From Anseranas semipalmata (lineage: Eukaryota; Chordata; Aves; Anseriformes; Anseranatidae), in contig VXAA01002999.1 in assembly GCA_013399115.1 (NCBI GenBank), positions 186,001 to 250,000 of the forward strand: 64,000 bases of DNA, given 5' to 3'. The notes under the pieces are model-generated. The model was not told the origin of the DNA, did not search any database, and was given only the letters and a program-made list of their open reading frames with translations. Both the position numbers and the translations under genes were made by a program. Positions 23,501-35,573 of the stretch are shown in pieces; the first letter of the stretch is position 1, and every line of letters starts with the position of its first letter.

Positions 23501-26500
23501 GAGAGCTGTCTTCAGAGACCAAATGTTCCAGACCTGACAGTTTTATAATGTAAGTAATTAGGACAACATTATGAGTTATGTTATCAGAGCCAGCAGCATG
23601 ATCAGCAATTGTTTATATTTCAGGGTCTATTCATGAGTACAGGATACAGAAAGCAGAGCACTAAAGGCAGAAGAAACAGATGTTGATGGAATAGAGCTGA
23701 CTTCTCAGCTGATTACTGTTCTCTCCCTGCCAATGCCTTCAATGAATGTATCTTCGTTAAAAGAAATGTAATCTTCAATAAAAACAAGTAAACTGTTGCC
23801 ATTCAATGCAGCCTGTAGAAGTAAAAAAGAATGCACTTCTGCAGATGTCAGATCAAGTCAACTTATTTTGTAAAGTGAAAATTAAAGATGACCATAGCAG
23901 TTCAGGGGGAAAAACCCGCAATCATTTGCACTAACCTCTACCCATTTCTCTAATTGAATATGAGCTATATTTCTGCTAGTGTTCTTGAGCGATCACAGTT
24001 ACTGTGGGGGAACACACGTGCCTTCTCCTCTAGGCACCTGGCTGCATAGCCATAGCTGAAAAGAAACAAGAGCCTAAACATCCCGAACCGAGCCAGCATT
24101 TGCCCCCAGACTGGTAATGCTGAAGACAATGGCCATTTGCCAGATAAAACAGCAGGCAGGGAATTACTGAGAGGAGAAAAGGAGTCAGCTTGAGAAGAAT
24201 TATACAAGAGGCATGAATATTTGTTACAAAGGGGAGAAAGAAGAGGATGACACATAACCAGTCAGAGATGAGCTTGGTATTTGCCAGAAGTCACCCCAAA
24301 GGCATCACAACCTCCACCTGGCCAGAGGATGGGGTGTCGTACCCCACAACAAGGGTACATGCAAACCAGGGCAAGCCTGCAAAGTGGACCAGGAACTTTT
24401 AGGGATCAATCATAGAACAGCACTTAGAAATTTGTAGGTACTTCTTAACATTTTGCAAGTGTCAAGTAGTGTGGTTTATCTACAGTAACTACAATATTGC
24501 TGCTTGGGTTTGAATGCAACTCGGTGATTGTCAGTTAATGACATGGCATTAATAAATCAATAAACTGCTTTGATCACAATGGATTTAAAGAATGTGAATC
24601 GAAGTTTTTCTGTGTGACAGTTTTTCATTAAATCATAGTGTTACTTATTTAGCTTTCTTGTTTTATTACGTCTGCACTTGTTTGAGACCATAACTGGTAC
24701 CATATGCTCAAAAAAAGTGATTTCAGCTGAATTTAAACCTGGTTTGAAATCAATTCTAATTTTGGCTTTGTCAAGTGAAAACTTGATAAACATCATCAAA
24801 AGCATGACATATAATAAAACATGAGATGTTTATCAAAAACAAAATTATAAATGTTACACAATTTGTCTTCCAACACAGAAAAACAATGTCATATCTGATC
24901 CCAAATCACATGCAAAATTCTACAAGCACACGTGGTGCTTTGCTACAGCAAGAGTAAACACACGCCCGCAGCTGAGAAGTAGCGTATCGCAAGAGTCAAC
25001 GAGCGCGCCGTGTCCAACCAGCATGCACTAGGGGCAGCGGTTCTCCCAGAGGGGCACTAAGAAAGAAATTACCTTTCCCTCTGGAGCTGCTTAGTGCATA
25101 GAGCTGGCAAGTTAAGAAGCTGAACTTTCCTTTAGCTTTGTCATTGTTCTCTAAAATCTCGTTACATAGCTGCTTTTACTCCTGATGTCCCACTGGCTTG
25201 ATGGATTTTTATCTATATATACTTCTGATGAAATGTAAGAATCAAGGGCAAGATTACTATTTTAAAGAGAACATCCCCAAGCCTCTTGAAAATTATGCTT
25301 TATATCTGATTCTTGCATTTCCGTGACATGCAACAATGGTGAGAAATTACATTTAGAAACCTTCTCTTTCAGCAGTAACGCAGTAGTCTCAGAGATGAGA
25401 AGTGTAAAACCTTGTTACTACATTCGCACTTCCTGTGGGAAAAAAACAGTTCCTAATATTACAGATGATATCAAATATGTAGTTTTTTCTCAAAACTCAA
25501 CTGCAGAGTTATAATTCTAGAGGTATGAGCAAAAACCACCAAAATAATCCCTTATGGGAAAAACACAACTACATGAAAAGGAGCTAATTTAAGTTGATAT
25601 GGCAATTAAGGCTCCAAAATGAAAACAGTATTGAACTTAAAACTTTACACTTGATGAAAACTCCAGAGACAATTAAAACAATACAAGTTTCAATTATTAA
25701 AAGTTGTTCTTTCTTGTAGAATAATCTAGTCAAAATGGTGATATAAACAAACACCTTGGGAAAATACATCTTCAGTGAAGAAGTTCTATGAAAACTACAT
25801 TTTAAATCATCCCTCTGATATATGAAACTTTCTTTATAATCTCATGAACAACCTCAGGAAAACACTGGGGAAATAAAAGGATATGCTTTCTGTTGCAGGC
25901 GTGAAATGGGAGCCGGCAGCTTCAGGCCGAGCAGACGTGAGATACGGAAATAGTTTGTAAACACATGCATCGACTCTTTGGGCAAAGAGACCGGATTCGG
26001 TACTTGTTCAGGTTAAAGACAACTGGAACAATTATTTAAGACAGAAGGATGTATTAATTAAAACCTTTACTTACAACTTATATGGAAAAAAGCCACAACT
26101 ACATTTCTGAACTTGGGGTGTTTCCTGGGCTGTCCCACAGACTTCAGTGCCACGGCACGAGGTGCCCTTTGAGCACGCGCACCATGAATTGCCTGGGTGG
26201 CTGATACATGCAATGCTAAACTGGTCCGGAAGCACTGCACCAGCTCAGGCTGGGGCACTTGGTGTCAGGCAGCTCCTGGCTTCCAAATGGCAGCAAACAA
26301 CAAGTTTTCCCGTTATGGCACAGGAAAAAAGAGCATTGCTTACACTGCAAAATCTTTCCTTACTCATGTCAGTGCAGCTGGGACAACCTGCCCATGTGAG
26401 TCCTTGCTCACGCCTGCTGCTCGCTCTGAACCACGTGGAGCTATAGGCTAACGCCCACACGTCTACAACAGCTTTCTATTAGCCCACTTACTCAGCTTGG

Positions 26501-28159
26501 AACAGAGTATTCTGAATTAGATGAAAAGGTATGGGTTTGCAGGGCAAATTCCATTTCACCTATCTACCTGATGAGAATATCTAAAATCCTTAACAAGTTA
26601 CATGTTCTTGTGGTAACTTGAGAAATGCTAACACTGGTCTATGCCGAGTGTTAGAGGCTGATCTTTGACTAAAGCCACTGAAGAGGACACCCAAATGGAT
26701 AAATATCTATCTATATAGTAATTTTTATTATTATTATTTTTTTAAACACACCAACTATATCAATTTTCTTTGCAAAGTAGTGTAAAGTGACTTTGGTTCC
26801 TGAGCACCAGGTCCTAAACAGCTGCTTCAATCCTTGCAATACAGATGGAAACATATAAAGAAAAATATTTAAAAAATGGGAAAAAATGTAATATACATCA
26901 CACCAGTGACACAAGTATAGCCATGTTTCATATTTGAACTCAAGGTTTAAAAAAATTAAACAAAGTAAATAAAGTAGCAATGATTTATCTCAACCTCAGT
27001 TATTCATTAACCACTGAATAATTACAAGCACCAATATTTATTAGTATGCAGAGGAACTAGATCTGTTTTACTTCCAGAGCAGCTCAAAGGATAAAAAGAC
27101 AAGGAAGTGGAACACATGATAATAAATCACACACAAAATTCCCTGTTTCAGTGAACATCTTTACTCTGGAGGCACAAAACGCAGAGCTTCTTCCCGAGAA
27201 TAAAAAAGTCTGTTTCACTTACAGTTCCAGTGATGCATTGTGCCCTCAGAGCTCATTCGGTTGAAAAAGTAGAAAGGTTTTGGTTTACAGAAGTTTTGTC
27301 AAAATGATTGCAGAACTTGTCATCGAACAATTTCCAAAACAAACTGTGTTATTTTCCTTTTATGTTCCCCTTGACATTTTTAGTTCTTCAGCTGTTTCTA
27401 ACTTTCTATTTTCACAAGAGTGGCAATGTTTTCTCTGATAAATAACAGAAGTTTTAAAAATCACAGGCATCTGAGTGTATGAAAGGCCAATGTTAATTAC
27501 TTCATGCTTATATGTATAAATGTACATGCAGAGAAGAAAGAAATGAAATAACAGAAGGAAGAAAACATTTGAGGTTTTAAACATACTGCTTCTTATATAA
27601 GAGACAACTGACAAACTCCTCGCCTCCGCATATTCATCTTTACACACGCTTTTTGAGCAAAGACAACAACAAATATACATGTACACTCTCAGAAGACATA
27701 CAAAAGAAAAGGTGAACTGTAAAGCAAAATCTTACAAAAATAGGTGAATAGGAGCATGTTCCAGTGAGTTCATTTGCCAAATTCAACAGAGTGAAAGGCT
27801 CCTGTTCATGATACACGTGTCCAGCATCCAGAGACTTGCTTCCAAACGCCCAGCACATTCACTATTTACTTTCTCAGAGGTGAAGATCATTATGGTCCTA
27901 AAACTTCCATGCCTCTTGTGTAGCTGTGGATGTTGTGACAAAACCAGGTTTTGAGGAACTGATTGGAAGTCACAGGTAAAGCTGAAAAGTTCTTTTCAGG
28001 ACTTAAAGTTTTCCTGAGTTTTGTGAACAAAATACAAAAATACAAATCATCTGGCTGCCTCTTTTTTCATATCCTCTGCATGTAATAGACAGTAAGAAAA
28101 ATAAAGATGTGGGAAATAATTAGAAAAGAACAATGATCAAAGCAGACCGTTAAGTCACT
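20532..28159. other. AT-rich non-coding DNA, three patches of note
   Basis: No gene recognised in this long interval. Three patches differ from background. At 22540-22600, CCCTCAGTACAAGAAAG resembles a short piece of CR1 ORF2, but the match does not extend. At 24955-25030 there is a dense CpG cluster. At 25890-26460 there is a GC-richer stretch with frames on both strands and no known domain. A TTATT-rich simple tract lies at 26716-26742. Confidence 0.55.
21745..21782 (+). repeat. Short tandem repeat of an AGATTAGACT unit
   Basis: Three partial copies of TTAGATTAGACT lie in tandem. The first copy also pairs with a following AATCTT to make a small hairpin. Confidence 0.75.
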
Positions 28160-28650
28160 CTATAAATCCAGTGTGCCCACATCTCCGCACATTATGGAGT
28201 TCTTGTCTGGTCAGAGTGGTTGCAAAAAAAAGCATAAGTAGAACTGGAAAAGTTTCAGAGAAGGGCAGCAAGGATGGTAAAAAGTAGAAGATCTATAAAG
28301 GAGTGACGAACTAGTCTAAGATTCTTCTGTCTGCAAAAGGGATGACTAAAGAAAAATATGATAAAGATCAGAAGTGTGGTGGAGAAGGCAGACAGGGGCT
28401 GACTTTGAATCACCTTTCCTAGGATGAGAGTTAAGGTCACAAAAGGAAGCCAGGCAGTGGCAGATTCAGAATAAACAGCGGCAGGTCGCTCCTTACACAG
28501 CATATAGCACGTGAAACCAGAAGTTCAAGTAGATGAACAATAAACTGAACAAATTTTTGGAGAAGGTGACCACAGATGTCTTCTGAAGACATTGAGACTA
28601 TATTTGGCTCAGAAAATTCATAAGCGACAAAGGACTGGGACCTTGTGGCC
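28160..28650 (+). mobile_element. Ancient L3-like (CR1-clade) LINE remnant
   Basis: At 28241-28282 one frame reads ELEKFQRRAARMVK, the CR1/L3 ORF2 C-terminal block. Downstream there are further colinear matches to an L3-type element: GGTGGAGAAGGCAGACAGGG at about 28378, GGCAGTGGCAGATTCAGAAT near 28453, ACACAGCATATAGC near 28495, and AAATTTTTGGAGAAGGTGACC near 28551. All frames are broken by stops and indels. Divergence is much greater than for the other CR1 pieces here, so this is probably an old amniote insertion rather than a bird-specific copy. Confidence 0.65.
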
Positions 28651-29554
28651 ACCTTTCTTTCCCCCTTTTTCAGAAAGATAACATGCGTATGCCCTTTTCT
28701 TATACTGCCCCTCGATTATATAAAGACCACTCTTCATCACTGTCTTACAACGTTAAGTTAGATGGACCATTTGACAGACCCGATTTTACCATCCTCACGT
28801 TCTTCTGTAACAGCAGTTGAAATCAGAAGACTTCAGTTGTAGTACAACAGCTGCTAGGGGCACTGATTTAAATCAGGGCCCCATTGGGCTAAGCTCCATA
28901 CAGAAATAGGGTACAGGCTCTGTACAACGAGCCTTGGCCAGATACCCCAGTAGTCTCAATAAACAAGAATTTCTTAAAGTGATCCACAGATCAGTCTGGA
29001 GATATGGACTGTGGTTCATAATCACTCGTTCTAGCAGGACAGGAAGAAACATGATACATCTTGTAAGAACACATTGTTCTACTTCATAAAAATAAAATGA
29101 GCAGTTTAAACAATATGGACAACTATTTGCCATTTTTAAAAAAAGTACTAAATCAAGCCATGGCACCTGGAAAGGGAGCTAAGAATTTGATATAAAGTAC
29201 TTTCCCTGTGAAAATAACGATAAATGAATATTAAAAAAACATAATTGCTTGCAGTCATCTCAGGGAAAGCTTGCGAACAACTGCAGAGATGCTCCAAGAT
29301 GCTCAAAGCACAGTTTCTTTACATATTAATGGTCAGTGTATCTCTCCAAACTACTAACTGCACTGCAAATCTGCAGCCTGTCAGACTGAGGGAAATCTCA
29401 GGGGATACGCGTCCTGCTGTGCTTGTAAGATGAGTTACTCACCGTCTCTGGAGGTTTAAAGAAAAAGAAACCAATCTTAGAAACACCTTGACAGTGTTAG
29501 CACCTGCCCTGAGAGATGCTACTGTCAATTAACCTTTTAAAACAGAAGCTGAGG
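28651..29554. other. AT-rich non-coding DNA
   Basis: Nothing recognised. The 97-codon minus-strand frame at 28873-29166 has no domain I know. Confidence 0.6.
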
Positions 29555-29670
29555 AGACTTGGTTTCCCCAGGCTGTCCACTGGACAAGTCACTCGCTCAG
29601 TTTCCCCAGTCTGCCTCATTTATCTTCTGGCTTCAGAAAGAGAGAACAGGATGAAATAACTAGCTTCCCG
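29555..29670 (+). mobile_element. MIR-like SINE remnant
   Basis: GGACAAGTCACT followed by CTCAGTTTCCCCAGTCTG (29582-29612) matches the core of the tRNA-derived amniote MIR family, with about 14 bp of the core missing between the two blocks. The flanking parts agree only loosely, as expected for a very old copy. Confidence 0.55.
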
Positions 29671-29744
29671 TTTCCACACCATTCCACCTTAGACTCCTCA
29701 CACCATCTTTGTTACATTTAGACTTGCACTCACTTCCAGTTCAG

Positions 29745-29790
29745 CGAATCAGAGAATGAGTTTGGGTTGTTCCTGAGGCTTTTAAAAATA
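29745..29790 (-). mobile_element. Probable CR1 3' tail remnant
   Basis: GAATCAGAGAATGAGTTTGG then GTTG closely follows the reverse complement of a CR1 3' end (usually AATCATAGAATGGTTTGGGTTGG). The match fades within about 45 bp, so the call is moderate. Confidence 0.5.
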
Positions 29791-32700
29791 TTCTGAAAAC
29801 TCACGTCTGTTATGAGGAAGTCCAATAGTCTCCTAGTGTGGAGACAAAAGAAAGGTTTTTTTCACTAGCTATCCAGTTTGGAATCAGTCTTGCAACATTG
29901 TAGGAGTATTTGGTACAAAGTATGGCATCACTGTTAAGGTGCTAATCCAAGACAATGTAGAGAGAAGCACAACCGCCAGCTCTGAAATAGATTCTGTGCT
30001 TTCTTGTATATCTCATTTCAGTACATTTTTCAAAAGTACCTTCAATAGCTTCTGAAATACAACAGGACGTAAGTGCTGAACTCCTTAGGTTCCTAAAATC
30101 TTGACAAAATAATTCAAAATGGAGATACTATTTCCTCTCAGCCTCTCTTTAAATTGTTGTCCCCATACAACCTGACATTATAGAAAAGGGGTGGTTTGTT
30201 ATTTACACAGACGGATAGAGATATGCTTTGTAAGATGTTTATATCCACACAGACACACACAGTCATGTATATACATGGAGATGCACATCTGATACATAAA
30301 GCCCTGCTTTCGAATGGGATCACCTGGGTTATTCAGTTAAGGTTAATTTCTTTAACCCTGTAAATCTAGAATTATCTGCCACTTACATTCCTTCTTTATA
30401 AATACTCAAGGCTAAAGTCCAAGGTCCTTCAGGAGCTCAAATATCTCCAGATGATTTACTAAGTTTTTTTTTTTTCAATTAAATTGACTGCAGTATAGGT
30501 GTCTGAAAGACATGAAATCTATTTTAAATATAAATGATTGTGCTCAAATATGCAAATCACTCAAATATATTGCAATGTTAGAAGTATAACAATTAGTGTG
30601 TAGTAATTGAATTGTCTTTGCACAGATTTATTGCACGTACATCAACAGAACAAGCACATTAATACCTTGAGTATTTCCACTTGTTTTCTATTCTCAGAAA
30701 AGCTATTTTCCCATTCCCCACTTTTGTGGAGATTATTTATCCTTTTCTGTAATTGCAAAAATTCTCTGTATGTGCAGTGAATTCCTCGCTTACAATTATT
30801 TTTAACTAGTTTCTTGTGTCCTGTTGAATATAACAGCTTAACAGTTTCAACTGCACTTTTTGAACTTCCTCTCCTTATGAATATGGACACTTTTCCTTAC
30901 TAGGATTTTTTTTCCAATTTGATATGCCCTGAGTTGCAATGCCAGAAGGATTACTTAAATTGTTGAAATTTATTTCTAAGTCATTGTGGATTTGATCACA
31001 TAACTGAAGAGGCTTTACTCAGGATTGTAGAAGGACATGCCACACAGGCCTTTCACATATCAAAGTTTAGAAAAACAGCAGTTGTAGGGCAGGCTGATTA
31101 TCCTTTAGTTTTTTGGACTATGGGTCTAAGCGTCATGGTTTCTAATATCACAATTTCACGTATTTCTATTTAACTGGATATTCTAAGGGTCAAGATCAAG
31201 CCACTCCTATGTCTCTAAATCTGAAGGTAAGAATGAGCATGATTGACAAAACAGTTTGTCAGATTTACCATGTTGCTGGCATCTATTCCACCAAGTAATC
31301 AGATCCTCTGGCAGGAATATTTTTGGTTTTGGAGGACTTTGTTCCTTTTGCAGTAGGCACAAGAGGGAGAAAACTGAATATCAGGAGTGGTGGTCCTTGA
31401 AGTACAAGAAGGAAAAGCATGTGGAACATATGATGCATGAAGAATATACGATGTACACGTTCAGTAGTTGACAGGAAAAAAATTCAGATGATTAAACAGT
31501 CCACACCAATGGAAAGTCCAAGGGAACTGACTGCTCAAGTCTTTTAGAAAAGTTTGTTTACAGCCAAGACGTGATGTTTCTAAGAATGTACTCTTGTGTT
31601 GTCAAAAAGCTGTCAAAAAGTCTCGCCACGTCAAAAGTTTACTTAAGGACAGGCCTGGTGTTTCAGGCAAGCTCAGATCACTTGAACTTCCTGCACTGTC
31701 ATGCCAGCTGCAGTTCATATTTAGAAAATAAGATTTTACACTAAACAGTTTTCCATGTAAAAGGCTAATTTGCATAGACACTTTTCAACAAAACTTTATC
31801 GGACCTAAGATGTGAATCTGATGTCTTCAACATCAGATCTGTTTATGCTCTTTAAATTTGGTGCTTAGATATACACACCTTGCATAAGATTCACAAAGTT
31901 CTTTTCCAGTCTCAGAGGTCTCAGTGTGACCTGCATTGAACACAGCTCTCATAAGATTTTATGTTCAGTTTAATCTCAGTGTTCACTAAAATTTTATGTC
32001 TCATACTTTATTACTGTGAGAAGGAAGAATCCTTGTAAATCACTTCACATCAGGATTTAGTCACAAATATAACCAAAACAATGTAAATGAATCTTCAACA
32101 GCTATGAATATCTTAATTAGATAAACTAATGCTAATCAATGGGATGAAATCAACTGTGATGAATAACAAGTTGACTTGTAACCATGCCGATTCTAAAAGA
32201 AAGACCAAAATCCTCACAAAAACCTGCTGGTAACTGCAAGCTGTCAGGAGACATTGATACCCCCAGCACTATGAGATTTGCACACAGGATGTTTCAGATA
32301 TTGAAAATGTGATTAGGTCATCTTTGACTGGAGCCACTACTTCTCCCATTTTCTCCCCAGTATTTTCCGTCTTCAGAAGATCACCAAAGCTTACTATTTG
32401 TTTTAGTAGGAGCAATGAATTAGTTATGTCAGCATTGTTACCACGTTCTCATGTTGCTCACAGAAACCTACGAGCGTTTATTATTTCCTCCCTGGATACG
32501 TGCACACAAAAAGCTCAGCCTCACCCCTCCCACAATGTATTAGCATCTTCACTGAAATGCTGTCAGTGAGTTATCTAGGGGTTATTTCAGGTGAACAAGA
32601 CATGACTGTTTTCAATACAAGACATTAACTTCTCTTTCAGAGCAATTTCCCTATCTAAATCTATGTTTATTGATAATTCCATCTTTATTTCCAATAATTA

Positions 32701-35518
32701 TGCTTCTGCTATAACTTATATTACTATTAGCTGGGATGGAGAATTTATATGCCCCTCTATAATCTCCCCTTCAAATTGTAACTAGGATCTACATGGCCAG
32801 CAATACTGCAAAATGTTAAATTACACTGTAGTAAAGCAGCAGTGTTCCCCTCTGTGAAGTTCTCATATGATCAAACAGCATGTCTACTTCAGTGTCTGCA
32901 GATAACACACCTATTACATTATTTCCCGAGTTGTAACTGGGATTATATACACACAAACATGCATGACACTCTGTGGCACTAAGTCATTTGCTACCTATTA
33001 AATCACTAATATATTCATCTATTTTCATTATGTATACGATATTTGTATGCATATTTGCAAGCTTCAGGTATAAAACCAGATCCTCTATTTTGTAAGAAAT
33101 GGAAACCCAGGGATTAATATATAATAAACTATTATTTTTAAAAGCTGTTAAATCTGCTGGGTGTTTCTTCAAGAATGGCTGCCCCTACCTGACAATTTCA
33201 AATTTCTCTGGATATGCCTAACCATTAAGTGAAAAACTGTCAAGCAGGACATATCTCACTAAATGCATCATTCTGTAAGACAAATTTTCCCTATCCCATA
33301 TGAAGTCTTTTTGTAATGCTAGTAATATTTACAAACAGTGATCAGACACCTGTTCTTTCAAACAAAAGGAATTTATGAGCCTACTTGGCAAAACTAAAGT
33401 TTAATCTCATTTTTTTACAGTTATAATCACCAGTTGTGGTATTTCTTAAAACCAATAATGGATCAATCATTCTCCTTCTTTGTAATGATTCAACATATTA
33501 AGCACAAACCCAGAAGGAAATAATCTCAATGAATAATGTCAAAATAATGCAATGCACTTTAGCTTATATTCTGCTGATGGATTTAAAACCAGTCTTTAGG
33601 AAATGATAATGTTGTTTTGAAGATGAATCTACTCATAACTGACACACTATGACAAACAATTTATTTTCAAAGCAGCAATTTATGAGGGCCAGGTGAAAGA
33701 TGATAAAAACTTAATGAAAGTTTGAAAACGTTACAGAACTGAAGGCAGTGCATCAATATCTGAATCTCCAATCAAGAAGGTAATGTCCTTAATGGTTTTT
33801 TTAGAGCGCTGCCTCTCAGAGCTGCAATGTTAAGTTATCCAGGTCATGCAGCTCCAATCTTTTCCAGTCTCAGTTTTCTCCTCAGTGTGAGATTATGAAA
33901 TCCATTTATCTTAACCCAATAGAATACTGTATCTGCAGACACAACACATGCTGCTATCAAAGAGACAAAGTGCACTGGAAAGCCTTCTGATGTGTTTATT
34001 AACTGTTCAGTGTTACTTTATTAGAGGAATAATATAAACTCAGCCTCTACAAAATCCCCAAGGATTCACTTAAAATTGACTGAAGTGTTATTGCAATGAA
34101 CACTTTAAAAATGTAGTTTGTTTTCACCATGGGAAAAATACAGCCAAGTCTCAACTTTTTAGTTATCTAACAAAAAGAGATGCAAACCAAACCCCAATTC
34201 TCTAATAATGCACTCCATATCCACCCTACTCATTTTTACCACATATATCCTGAGAAATTACCATAAGAAGGCCTTAGCCCCAACATTAACCTAGTCCAAT
34301 TTCTTCTGGGGACACAAAGTTCTACCCATACAGACTACCTGAAGCAATGGGACAAATCTTAGTGACTTGCTATTGCAAGTGATGCTATTGCAATGCCCAC
34401 ATCTCCAACTGATAGTAAACTTTTCATTAATATTACCCTTTTAATTAAAACTAGGTATGCTGCTTCCTGCTTCTAAGGCTTCATTTGGTTGTAGAACAAG
34501 AACAAATAACATTCACCTGGTAGCAAGCAGGTAGAATAAGCAGGGAACAAGCAACAGGCATAAACACCATACTGTGAAGTATATAACGACATTTCATTGA
34601 GTAGTCTAAGTAACCTTTTCCAAAAATAATTCCCAAGTAGAACGAAATAGCTGAATTCAATGGATATATGTATACCTATGCACAGTTCATCCACCCTGCT
34701 GAGAACTATTGCCATCTTCCAAGAATCAAATTTTTAAAACCCAGATGACCAGAATTGTTCAGACATGGCTGTCAGTTACGTTTTGTGAGAGGAAAAAAAA
34801 AAGCAATCTTTCCCAGAATCTAGTATCAGTTTCATTTCATTTTTTGCTCTCAACTTTTATTCTCACTTTGTCAATTTAGGAACTAACAGAAACAAAAGCC
34901 CTGAATTTCACATTAGGGTTCAATGTAATTAATGGTAGGCTAGAACTGAGTTACTTTAGACTTTGTTTTTGAGAAGCTTTGTATATAATCTTAATATTTA
35001 TTTGTATTACCATAAAACACAGTTTTAACCCAAAATGCCTTTGTCCTACCACCTGTGGACCCCACTCACCGTTTACTAACTTTCCAGAAAAGACAAATGA
35101 TAGAAGATATAAAGACTAGACCAAAGAAAGAAACAAATACTAACAGCAGTATTTGCAGTCTCTGTTGTCAAAATTTTGAGAGGTTATCTCAGCACAGGAA
35201 AGGAATCCTGAAAAAAATAATCCTATGGCTTTGCAGGTGTGAACTGTCAGAATTCCAGTTCTGACTTACTGAATGAGAGACAATAGGCAAGACAGAGCCA
35301 TGCCTGCTTGTATTGAAAGTGAAGACATACAGATAGCTGGACAAGAGTCCAGAACAGGATGAGAAGTTCAAGGAGAAGGGTTACTTTTTTTCCCCCTTCA
35401 CTTTCTCCCTTCCTCACCTCTCTCACAAGAGTCCTTGGATGAGAAATAAAAGACAAAGGTACAGCTTTGAAGGAAAAGAGTAAGCCTGAAGATGAGAAGA
35501 AATACAGAGGCAAATCCA
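29791..35518. other. AT-rich non-coding DNA
   Basis: No gene or interspersed repeat recognised. It holds a short CA-rich tract near 30245-30261, a poly(T) run near 30466-30476 and a local CTGTCAAAAAG duplication near 31597-31620. Open frames are all under 90 codons. Confidence 0.6.
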
Positions 35519-35573
35519 TTGCACTAGATGATCTTTAAGGGTCCTCTCCAACCCCAAGCATTCTATGAGTCTA
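35519..35573 (+). mobile_element. CR1 3' tail remnant
   Basis: CACTAGATGATCTTTAAGGG, then TCCTCTCCAACCCCAAGCAT and TCTATGAGTCTA, follow the CR1 3' end on the + strand. Nothing upstream is recognisably CR1, so only the tail was inserted or survives. Confidence 0.8.

Noticed and set aside
24407..24440. CR1 tail at ATCATAGAACAGC
   Set aside because: Only about ten bases match and the following GGTTTGGGTTGG block is absent.
25018..25045. CTCF binding site
   Set aside because: The core is one G short of the consensus and the flanks do not fit; kept only as a remark on the CpG cluster.
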